From an uncultured Eubacteriales bacterium (lineage in GTDB: Bacteria; Bacillota; Clostridia; Oscillospirales; Oscillospiraceae), in the NCBI GenBank assembly GCA_900547405.1, contig URGL01000054.1:1-17667 (forward strand): a stretch of 17,667 nucleotides of DNA. The letters run 5' to 3'. The position numbers and the translations under genes are program-made. The notes under the pieces are model-generated. The model had not been told where the DNA came from and did not search any database. It saw nothing but the letters and a program-made list of their open reading frames with translations. Positions 1 to 6,793 of the stretch are shown piece by piece; position 1 is the first letter of the stretch; each line of letters starts with the position of its first letter.

Positions 1-3
1 TAT

Positions 4-79
4 GCGCCAGTGGCTCAATGGATAGAGCATCGGATTCCGGTTCCGAGGGTTGGGGGTTCGAGTCCCTTCTGGCGTACCA
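4..79 (+). tRNA. tRNA-Arg (anticodon CCG)
   Basis: A full cloverleaf can be folded by eye. The 7-bp acceptor stem pairs 4-10 with 69-75, with one G-U at its end. The anticodon stem is 30-34/42-46 with a seven-base loop at 35-41. The anticodon CCG lies at 37-39 and reads the Arg codon CGG. The T stem is 52-56/64-68 with loop TTCGAGT. The discriminator base is A76, and CCA is encoded at 77-79. The gene starts only three bases into the window, so its promoter and any upstream tRNA neighbours are not visible. Confidence 0.96.
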
Positions 80-83
80 AAAG

Positions 84-118
84 CAGGCTGTCCCATAGGG
101 GATGGCCTGTTTTTGTTT
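84..118 (+). terminator. Intrinsic terminator of the tRNA-Arg transcript
   Basis: CAGGC (84-88) pairs with GCCTG (105-109), with inner CCC/GGG pairing (92-94 with 98-100). The hairpin is followed at once by the T-rich run TTTTTGTTT (110-118). It begins five bases after the encoded CCA, as expected for the end of a tRNA transcript. Confidence 0.85.
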
Positions 119-148
119 GTGCCTCAGGGCATTTTCCTTTTCAAATCG

Positions 149-190
149 AATCCCCTTCCGGGGCCCGTTTCCGGGGCCTGGAAGGGGATT
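149..190 (-). terminator. Hairpin ending the giant secreted-protein gene
   Basis: AATCCCCTTCC (149-159) is a perfect 11-bp inverted repeat of 180-190. The G/C-rich interior can pair further (162-166 with 174-178). The hairpin begins five bases beyond the stop codon of the minus-strand gene. On that strand the stem is followed by CGATTTG rather than a clean U-run, so it may be a weak terminator or a 3'-end stabilising structure. On the plus strand it is followed by T-rich sequence (189-200), so it could work in both directions between the convergent tRNA and protein gene. Confidence 0.65.
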
Positions 191-194
191 TCTC

Positions 195-2070
195 TTATTT
201 CAGCGGTATATCTCCCCCGTCACCGGGCTGTACCCACTTTGCGGTGAGTGTAACGGTACCGCCGGAGACAAAATCCTTCAGGTAGGCCGGCAAGTTGGAG
301 AACTTGGCCTTGTTGCCCAGGGTCACGCCGCCGATCTCCCATCCCGCAAACTGCCAGCCGGGGCGCTTGAAGGCATTATTCGCCAAGGTGTAATCCTTGC
401 CGCAGACCAGGTTCTTCTTGTCCGCCATCTTGCCGGTGACGTCCTCCGCGCCGGGGGCAAAGTGGAGGGTGTACTTGCTGGGGGTGCCGACCCACTTGGG
501 ATAGAGGGTCAGCTTACCGGGCTTGGCAATGTTCTCGAAGCCGTTGAAGGGCTTCTTGCAGCCGGAATCCAGGAACCAGCCTCCGAATTCGCAGCCGGGG
601 CGGCTGGGTGTTCCGGGCAGGTCCTTGGTAAGCACATTGTAGCTCGTACGCAGGTCTTCTTTCTCCCAGGTGCTGAGGTTCTTGTAAGCAATGGCGTATT
701 CCGTAGGCTTCCACTGGGCCACCAGGGTCACAGTACCGCCGTCGGCGCTCAGGTCCGAAACCTTGGCCTTGTTGGCATAGGTCTCCCCAGTCTCAGCATC
801 CCGCCATCCGTCGAAGGTGTAGTTTGCCCGCTTGAAGCTGACTCCCGTCAGGGTATAGGTCTTGCCGTAGGTCATCTTCACGGACTTCATGGTGCCGGTT
901 GCTCCCTCGCCGGGTTCAAAGCTCACCATGTAGCTGGTGGGAGCCCACACGGCGTAGAGCCGGAGGGTCACGCCGTCCTTGTCTGTCAGGTTCTTGACCT
1001 CCTTGCCGTCCCTGTGGACAGCCTTGCCCTTGGCGGTGGTGGACCAGCCCTGGAAGGTGTAGCCCTGCCGCTCGAAACGGTTTGCTTCCAGTTCGGCGGG
1101 CACATCATAGGTCATGTCCTGGGTGACTTCTTCCCCCTCTGCCCCATTGGGGTCGAAGACAACGGTATACTCGTTGACCTTCCAGACTGCGTACAGGTCG
1201 ATGGTTTTCTCCGTGGTCAGGTTCCGGACCTTTTCTTTATTGGTATACTCCGGCTCCGCCGCATCCCCGGCTTCCGCCCAGCCCTGGAAAGCATGGCCCT
1301 TCCAGCTGAAGCTGTTGGCTGTCAGTGCGGTTTCCTTGGCGTCGAAAGTCAAGGTCTGCTTCCTGGTGGTGTCCTTGGCCAGATTGGAGTGGAATACCAC
1401 GGTATACTTGTTGGCGGTCCACTGGGCGTATAGGTCCCTATCCGTCAGATTCGTGACCTTAGCGCCATTCTTATAGCTCTTGCCCCTGCCGTTTTCCTGG
1501 GTAGTCCAGCATTTGAAGGTGTAGCCGGGATTCTCAAAGGGATTCCCGTCCAGAGCTTCCGCCGTGCCGTAGTACAGGGTCTGGATCCGGGTTTCCTCTC
1601 CAAAGTGGAAGGTCACATCGTAGGGCTCCCCCTCCCACTGGGCATAGAGGGTCACGGTGCCCTTATTGGCAGCCGTCAGGTTCAGGGCCTCGTCCACAGT
1701 TTCCCCGGTGCCGTTGGCCTTGGTGTTCCAGCCGGTAAATCGGTATCCCTTCCGGGTGAAAGCGCAGGGGGACAGTTCTGTTGCTTCGTCGTAGAGGATC
1801 CCCTTCTGGTCCGGCATCTTGCCGGTGCCCTTGTTAGCGTTGAAGCGGACGGTGTAGGTGTTGGGGGTCCAGCGGGCATACAGGGCCACATCCTCAGAAA
1901 TTCCTTTGGGGACTTCCGTCATTTTCTGGCCACCCTCAGGGGCATCAAACCACCCAAGAAAGCTATAACCGGAGCGTGTCAAGGCTCCCAAGGTCAGCCG
2001 CTCATCTGTCGTGCAGGTCTGAGGGTTGGGATTTTTCGCATTTTCCGGAATGCCCATGTAGGTAATTTCA
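195..2070 (-). repeat. About eight tandem InlB-type B-repeats (coding)
   Basis: This is the C-terminal part of the giant secreted protein (residues ~1029-1653). Each unit is ~70-80 residues, opening with a beta-strand of the type YTVxF, carrying GYxFxGW in the middle and closing with LYAxW plus a short TxxY linker. The units are diverged at DNA level, so this is an old repeat array rather than a fresh expansion. The first unit (around MGIPENAK) and the seventh (around NLSTWEKED) are the most degenerate. B-repeats of this kind act as stalks in known surface proteins. Confidence 0.8.
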
Positions 2071-5000
2071 TAGGTCAGATGCAGGTTCTTTCCATCAAGC
2101 CATTTACGGCCATCAATTGCCTGCCACTGTTTCCAGGTCCCCGCGTAATAGATATCCTTCAGTTTGGCGCAAAAGCTAAAGGTAGCGTCTTCAATTGTGC
2201 TCATCGATACAGGAATAGACACCGATGTCAGCTTTTCACAGCCACATAGAGATAGGAATCCAATTGTCTCGGTTCCCTCTGCGATTTCCAATCGTCCCAC
2301 CTTGGTATTCGGGCAGGCCACCAGCGTTTTACCATCCACAGTGTAAAGCGCACTGTTTTTTACGAAATAGGCTGGATTCTCTTTGTCAACCGTAATTGCG
2401 GAAATCTGTGTATATCCAAAGGCTCCTTCACCGATTTTTGTAAGGTGTGCGGGGATTTTCAGCGTTCCGGTCAAGCCGGTGCAGCCGTTGAACGCAGTGG
2501 CATCCACCTCTTTCAAACTCTCCGGTAAGACCAATGTCCCGGTCAATCCGGAGCACACGTTAAAGGCACCTCCTCCAATGTACCTCAGGCCCTCCGGCAA
2601 AACCAGGTCTCCGGTAAGTCCATCACAGCCAAAGAATGCATAGCTGCCAATGCTTTCCAGAGAATCCGGAAGCACCAGCTGTCCCTTCGGGCCGCCAAAC
2701 TGGAAGGCGCTGCGGCCAATGTAGGTGATGTCATCTTCCAGCACCAGTTTCTCAAAAGGCAGACCATACCAGGGAGCGGTCGTGTGGCTGTCATCGCCAA
2801 AGAATGCCTCATAGTCATACATAGCCCCGGTGCCGGAGATGGTCAGAGTGCCATCCGCCAATTTCCAGGTCAGATGATCGCCGCAGCTGCCACCCGCTTC
2901 CTGTTCAATATCCAGTGACACAAAGGTAAATCCATGTTCCTCTGCGTAGCTTTTCGCAACGGATCCACTGTAGCCTTTGATGGTAAAGCCTTCAATTGGC
3001 TCACCATAATTCCAATATCCCAGGGGGGCATCTCCGACTTCTGTGACACTTTGTGGGACTGTAACTGTTTTTAAATTTTTGCAGCGCATTGCCGCTTGGT
3101 CGCCGATTTTGGTTACTCCTTCGGGGATGATCAGTTCCTGCAGATTCTGGTTTGCACCAATACTCCATTGTCCCAAAGACTTCACGCCTGCAGGAACAGT
3201 GTAGATACGATCTGTCTTGGTCGTCGGATAGCTGACAAGTTCCTTGCTATTTGACGCAAACAACACATTGTCAACGGCATAATATGCGGTGTTTGCGTCC
3301 GACACTGTCACCTGTTCCAGATTAGGACAGCCCATAAGGGGGTTCCCAACATATCCAAAACTGCTTACGCCTGCACCCAAATGGAGACTTGTCAGCTTTG
3401 CCACATTGAGGAAGACCCAATCGTCTACAGTGGTTACACTGTCCGGGATGTCAAAACCACCCATAGTGGTCATGTAGATTGCCAGCAGACGGGTCATATC
3501 CTTGGTATACAGGCCGCCATTCTTTACAACAAAGTTTTCATTTTGCGGATCAACTTCAATAAAGCTCTTGCCAAAATCGGTAAAAGCACCGTTTCCAATT
3601 TCCTTTACAGAAGCGGGAATATACGCCGCTGGAATTCCAGTGGACAAAAAGGCATAATAACCTATCGACTCCAGGGTATCCGGCAGAACGCATTCCGTAA
3701 TTTCGGACTGTGTGGCAAATGCCCAATGCCCAACGGATTTTACTCCATTCGGGATTTCAATTTCTCCCGAAAGATTCGAACGGTAAAACGCATAGTTTCC
3801 GATATGTGTAATACCTTGCTCCAGCTCCAGTTTTCGGACATCCATTTCTGCCCACGGTGCATCCTGCTCCTGGGGCTCCGGAAGCGCTACATAGTCATAC
3901 ATTGCCCCGGTGCCGGAAATGGTCAGCAGTCCATTTCCATCCAGCTTCCAGGTCAGGTCATCGCCGCACTTTCCGGATGCGACTCCCGGCATCTCCGCTT
4001 TCCCATAATCCCCCTCCGGCACCGGATAGGCCGCCGCAAAGCTGCCATCCGCAAACTGGTCCCCCAGCTCGCTGATGTCACCTGTCGTGCTGCTCCTATG
4101 CTCCGCTTTCCAGTAGGTGGTACCTTTTAAATAGTATTTGGGGGCGTTGGGCCAGTTGATGTCCCAGGTAGCGTCCAGGTGGTAATAGCTGCCGTCCAGC
4201 TCCACAATGTTCCAGGCGTGGTTCATGGCATCGCTGGAGACGATCCGGCTGTCGATGCCGCTTTCCAGGCACAGCCGGTAGAAGGCTCCGGCAAAGCCCT
4301 GGCAGACGGCGTTGTGCCGGACCAGCGCGGCATAGCTGGAATACTTGATGACGTTGCTCTCGTCCGCCAGCTCCGCATCGCTGACATACTTCACATTGCG
4401 GATCAGGTAATTGTAGATGGCGTCGATTTTCTCCTTCTGGCTCCTCCCGTCCAGAGCCAGAGAGGACAGCACCCGGGAGACCTCCTGATCCATCTCCCGC
4501 TCCTGGGCGGCGGTGGTGAAATAGTTGACGTCAGTCAGGATAAATGTGTAGGTCCAGGTGGTCACGCCGTCCTGGGTGGTGCCGCTGATCCCCATGCTGA
4601 TCTTACTGTACCCGATATCCCGGCGCAGATAGTCCCCTTCTTTGGGCGCACCCGTATGGTCGAAGAGGCTATCCTGTATGTATGTCTGAAGTTCAGTCTC
4701 CTCATGGTAGGCCCTGGTAGTGACCAGCGTGGCCGTAGGATTCTCCTCCCGGTTTACCAGGTCTTCCCGCAGAGCTTCAATGACCTCCTCCGGAGAACTG
4801 CACTGGGTGCCCTCTCCTTCGAATCCGGAGATATCGGAGGCCCCAATATCCGCCTCGGAAAACAGGTCCCGGTACTCCGGGTTGATCCAGACTTCCGTGA
4901 CAGGATCCAGCGTCACCGTCTCCACAGGCTCCGGCCCATCTGCCGCCTCTGTCTCGACCACTTCCGGCTCTTCCTCGGCAGGCTCCTCCTCAGCAGGTTC

Positions 5001-5156
5001 CGTTTCTTCCGGCTCCGTTGGCAGTGTGGTCTCTTCCGTTTCTTCTGTTGTCTCCACATATTCGGTGGCTTCTTCCGCCGCCTCGGCCCACACGTTCGCC
5101 GGGAGCATCCCCAGGCACAGCGTCAGCGCCAGCAGCAATGACAGAATTCTTTTCAT
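195..5156 (-). CDS. Giant secreted transglutaminase-like / leucine-rich-repeat / InlB B-repeat protein
   Basis: A 1653-residue protein, probably secreted or surface-exposed. The ATG at 5154-5156 is preferred over an in-frame TTG seven codons upstream: that TTG overlaps the GGAGG element, and the signal peptide begins at the ATG (MKR, then a Leu-rich core ending near VWA, residues 1-24). Residues ~25-80 are a Glu/Thr/Pro-rich acidic linker. A transglutaminase-like domain follows with a plausible Cys285-His313-Asp328 triad (contexts AVCQGF, NHAWN, HLDATWD). Two BspA-type LRR modules each open with CGDxLTWKL and LTISGTGAMYDY, from Cys397 and Cys758. From ~1029 to the end are about eight InlB/Listeria-Bacteroides B-repeats of ~77 residues, marked by GYxFxGW and LYAxW. 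No LPXTG motif, SLH domain, dockerin or C-terminal membrane anchor is seen. Such proteins are often annotated as adhesins or cell-wall-associated proteins; cross-linking or proteolysis by the transglutaminase fold is an inference. The gene is monocistronic, with its own promoter and terminal hairpin. Confidence 0.9.
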   Translation of the reverse strand: MKRILSLLLALTLCLGMLPANVWAEAAEEATEYVETTEETEETTLPTEPEETEPAEEEPAEEEPEVVETEAADGPEPVETVTLDPVTEVWINPEYRDLFSEADIGASDISGFEGEGTQCSSPEEVIEALREDLVNREENPTATLVTTRAYHEETELQTYIQDSLFDHTGAPKEGDYLRRDIGYSKISMGISGTTQDGVTTWTYTFILTDVNYFTTAAQEREMDQEVSRVLSSLALDGRSQKEKIDAIYNYLIRNVKYVSDAELADESNVIKYSSYAALVRHNAVCQGFAGAFYRLCLESGIDSRIVSSDAMNHAWNIVELDGSYYHLDATWDINWPNAPKYYLKGTTYWKAEHRSSTTGDISELGDQFADGSFAAAYPVPEGDYGKAEMPGVASGKCGDDLTWKLDGNGLLTISGTGAMYDYVALPEPQEQDAPWAEMDVRKLELEQGITHIGNYAFYRSNLSGEIEIPNGVKSVGHWAFATQSEITECVLPDTLESIGYYAFLSTGIPAAYIPASVKEIGNGAFTDFGKSFIEVDPQNENFVVKNGGLYTKDMTRLLAIYMTTMGGFDIPDSVTTVDDWVFLNVAKLTSLHLGAGVSSFGYVGNPLMGCPNLEQVTVSDANTAYYAVDNVLFASNSKELVSYPTTKTDRIYTVPAGVKSLGQWSIGANQNLQELIIPEGVTKIGDQAAMRCKNLKTVTVPQSVTEVGDAPLGYWNYGEPIEGFTIKGYSGSVAKSYAEEHGFTFVSLDIEQEAGGSCGDHLTWKLADGTLTISGTGAMYDYEAFFGDDSHTTAPWYGLPFEKLVLEDDITYIGRSAFQFGGPKGQLVLPDSLESIGSYAFFGCDGLTGDLVLPEGLRYIGGGAFNVCSGLTGTLVLPESLKEVDATAFNGCTGLTGTLKIPAHLTKIGEGAFGYTQISAITVDKENPAYFVKNSALYTVDGKTLVACPNTKVGRLEIAEGTETIGFLSLCGCEKLTSVSIPVSMSTIEDATFSFCAKLKDIYYAGTWKQWQAIDGRKWLDGKNLHLTYEITYMGIPENAKNPNPQTCTTDERLTLGALTRSGYSFLGWFDAPEGGQKMTEVPKGISEDVALYARWTPNTYTVRFNANKGTGKMPDQKGILYDEATELSPCAFTRKGYRFTGWNTKANGTGETVDEALNLTAANKGTVTLYAQWEGEPYDVTFHFGEETRIQTLYYGTAEALDGNPFENPGYTFKCWTTQENGRGKSYKNGAKVTNLTDRDLYAQWTANKYTVVFHSNLAKDTTRKQTLTFDAKETALTANSFSWKGHAFQGWAEAGDAAEPEYTNKEKVRNLTTEKTIDLYAVWKVNEYTVVFDPNGAEGEEVTQDMTYDVPAELEANRFERQGYTFQGWSTTAKGKAVHRDGKEVKNLTDKDGVTLRLYAVWAPTSYMVSFEPGEGATGTMKSVKMTYGKTYTLTGVSFKRANYTFDGWRDAETGETYANKAKVSDLSADGGTVTLVAQWKPTEYAIAYKNLSTWEKEDLRTSYNVLTKDLPGTPSRPGCEFGGWFLDSGCKKPFNGFENIAKPGKLTLYPKWVGTPSKYTLHFAPGAEDVTGKMADKKNLVCGKDYTLANNAFKRPGWQFAGWEIGGVTLGNKAKFSNLPAYLKDFVSGGTVTLTAKWVQPGDGGDIPLK
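2100..3968 (-). repeat. Two BspA-type leucine-rich-repeat modules (coding)
   Basis: Residues ~397-745 and ~758-1012 of the giant secreted protein are built from short LRR_5 units of the type xLTxVxIPxSVTxIGxxAFxxC. Each module begins with the same cap, CGDxLTWKL followed by LTISGTGAMYDY and APW, so the array seems to be two copies of one capped module. The second module has repeating GCxGLTGxLxLPE units. By eye, the DNA from about 2000 to 3900 is noticeably more AT-rich than the coding sequence on either side. Confidence 0.75.
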
Positions 5157-5191
5157 AGTGTTCTTCCTTTCCTCCAAAAATTTCCACTTTT

Positions 5192-5220
5192 ACTATACAC
5201 GTTATGTCTCAAAAGTGCAA
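5192..5220 (-). promoter_or_regulatory. Sigma-A promoter of the giant secreted protein
   Basis: On the minus strand, TTGCAC (5215-5220) lies exactly 17 bases before TATAGT (5192-5197). Transcription would start near 5185, just before the GGAGGAAAGG ribosome-binding region (5166-5175) and the ATG at 5156. This leaves a leader of only about 30 bases. Confidence 0.7.
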
Positions 5221-5309
5221 TTCTCTTCGCATATTTTTTATCGGTCAAATTCAACAAAAATGCGGCGTTGTCTGTGAGCAAATCGACGAAACTCTCTCAG
5301 ATTTTCTCC

Positions 5310-5338
5310 TTGCAAACCCCCGGAAAATATGGTATTTT
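5310..5338 (+). promoter_or_regulatory. Sigma-A promoter of the miaB-mutS-mutL-miaA-hfq cluster
   Basis: TTGCAA (5310-5315), a 17-base spacer, then TATTTT (5333-5338), preceded by TGG, which gives an extended -10 (TGn). The -10 forms the right arm of a perfect inverted repeat, AAAATA-TGG-TATTTT (5324-5338), which could be an operator. The start would fall near 5345, so an ATG at 5329 lies upstream of it and cannot be the miaB start. Confidence 0.65.
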
Positions 5339-5370
5339 ATAAGGTGAAAAAGAATACAAGGGAGAACCCT

Positions 5371-6774
5371 ATGAATACAAAAACCACCGTTATTTCCCAG
5401 GAAGCCCTGGAAAACCAGTTCGCTTTCTGCGACAAAATCGCCGCCCTCTGGGCAGCTCAGGGGGTGACCCCCAAGGCCTATGTAGAGACCTACGGCTGCC
5501 AGCAGAATGAGGCGGACTCCGAAAAGCTCCGGGGGTATCTGACCCAAAGCGGCTATGCCATCTGCCAGGAGGCAGAGGGGGCCGATGTGGTCGTGATGAA
5601 CACCTGCTCCATCCGGGAGCATGCCGAGCAGCGGGTCTTCGGCAACCTGGGGGCCCTGACCCACACCAAGCGCCGCCACCCGACCCAGAAGATCTTCCTT
5701 TGCGGCTGCATGGCAGGAGAGGAGAAGGTCTCTGCCCGGGTGAAGGAGAGCTATCCCTATGTGGACGGCGTATTCTCCACCCATCACCTGTGGCAGTTCC
5801 CGGAAATACTCTACAACGTGCTGACGAAGAAAAAGCGTCAGTTTTATGTAGCCGATGAAGCCGGTTCCATTGCGGAGGGGATCCCCCAGGTCCGGGACTC
5901 CAAGCTGAAGGCCTGGGTGTCTATCATGTACGGCTGCAACAATTTCTGCACCTACTGCATCGTGCCCTATGTCCGGGGCAGGGAGCGCAGCCGCCGCCCG
6001 GAGGCCATTTTAGAGGAATGCCGCCAGCTTGCGGAAAGCGGCTGCAAGGAAATCACGCTGCTGGGTCAGAACGTAAATTCCTACGGCAAGGACCTGGACT
6101 GCGGCATGGATTTTGCCGACCTTCTGGCCCAAATTGCCCAGCTCCCCGGAGACTTTTTGATCCGGTTCATGACCAGCCACCCAAGAGATGCCTCCACTAA
6201 GCTTTTCGACACCATGGCGAAGTATCCGAAGATCGCCAAGCAGCTCCATCTGCCCTTCCAGTCCGGCTCCTCCCGGGTGCTGAAGGCCATGAACCGGCAC
6301 TATGACCGGGAGACCTACCTGAGTAAGGTCCGCTACGCCAAATCCGTCATGCCGGACCTTGTTCTGACCAGTGACGTGATCGTAGGCTTCCCCGGAGAAA
6401 CCGAGGAAGAATTTGAGGAGACCATCTCCCTCATAGAAGAGGTCCGCTACGACAGCCTCTTTACCTTTATCTTCTCCCCCCGCACCGGCACCCCTGCCGC
6501 CAAAATGGAGGACCCCACCCCAAAGGAGGAGAAAAACCGCCGCTTCGACAAGCTCTGCGCCCGGCAGAACGCCATCTCCGAGGATATCCACAAGAGCTAT
6601 ATCGGAAAGGCCCTCCGCTGTCTGGTAGACGGCAAGGACAAAGATCATCTCACCGCCCGCACCGAGGGTGGACGTCTGGTCCGATTCCAGGGCCCGGAAA
6701 CACTCATTGGAAGTTATCAGAATTTGCGCATCACCGGTGCCACTACCTGGAGCCTCACCGGCGAATTGATTTAA
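5371..6774 (+). CDS. miaB: tRNA-2-methylthio-N6-dimethylallyladenosine synthase MiaB
   Basis: A radical-SAM methylthiotransferase that adds the 2-methylthio group to i6A37 of tRNAs reading UNN codons, after MiaA has added the isopentenyl group. Of 467 residues, the N-terminal UPF0004 domain holds one 4Fe-4S cluster through Cys43 (YGCQQNE), Cys79 (NTCSIRE) and Cys113 (LCGCMAG). The radical-SAM motif CNNFCTYC gives Cys189, Cys193 and Cys196, followed by VPYVRGRERSR. A TRAM-type RNA-binding domain occupies about 405-467. The start at 5371 is chosen because AGGGAGAA lies seven bases upstream; an in-frame ATG at 5329 overlaps the promoter. It is the first gene of the cluster, 19 bases ahead of mutS. 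The length is normal and all key cysteines are present. Confidence 0.97.
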   Translation: MNTKTTVISQEALENQFAFCDKIAALWAAQGVTPKAYVETYGCQQNEADSEKLRGYLTQSGYAICQEAEGADVVVMNTCSIREHAEQRVFGNLGALTHTKRRHPTQKIFLCGCMAGEEKVSARVKESYPYVDGVFSTHHLWQFPEILYNVLTKKKRQFYVADEAGSIAEGIPQVRDSKLKAWVSIMYGCNNFCTYCIVPYVRGRERSRRPEAILEECRQLAESGCKEITLLGQNVNSYGKDLDCGMDFADLLAQIAQLPGDFLIRFMTSHPRDASTKLFDTMAKYPKIAKQLHLPFQSGSSRVLKAMNRHYDRETYLSKVRYAKSVMPDLVLTSDVIVGFPGETEEEFEETISLIEEVRYDSLFTFIFSPRTGTPAAKMEDPTPKEEKNRRFDKLCARQNAISEDIHKSYIGKALRCLVDGKDKDHLTARTEGGRLVRFQGPETLIGSYQNLRITGATTWSLTGELI

Positions 6775-6793
6775 GATAGAAAAGGACAAAGCC

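Noticed and set aside
4..79. tRNA-Arg as an integration site for an island carrying the giant gene.
   Set aside because: I found no second copy of the tRNA 3' end, no integrase and no mobile-element gene in the window; what lies left of position 1 is unknown.
102..1433. A 443-codon plus-strand open frame opposite the B-repeats.
   Set aside because: Periodic Gly/Leu/Val composition is the reverse image of the repeat codons, and it runs through the terminators at 84-190; no signature of a real protein.
3381..4130. A 249-codon plus-strand frame opposite the LRR region.
   Set aside because: No ribosome-binding site, and the opposite strand encodes clear LRR units through the whole stretch.
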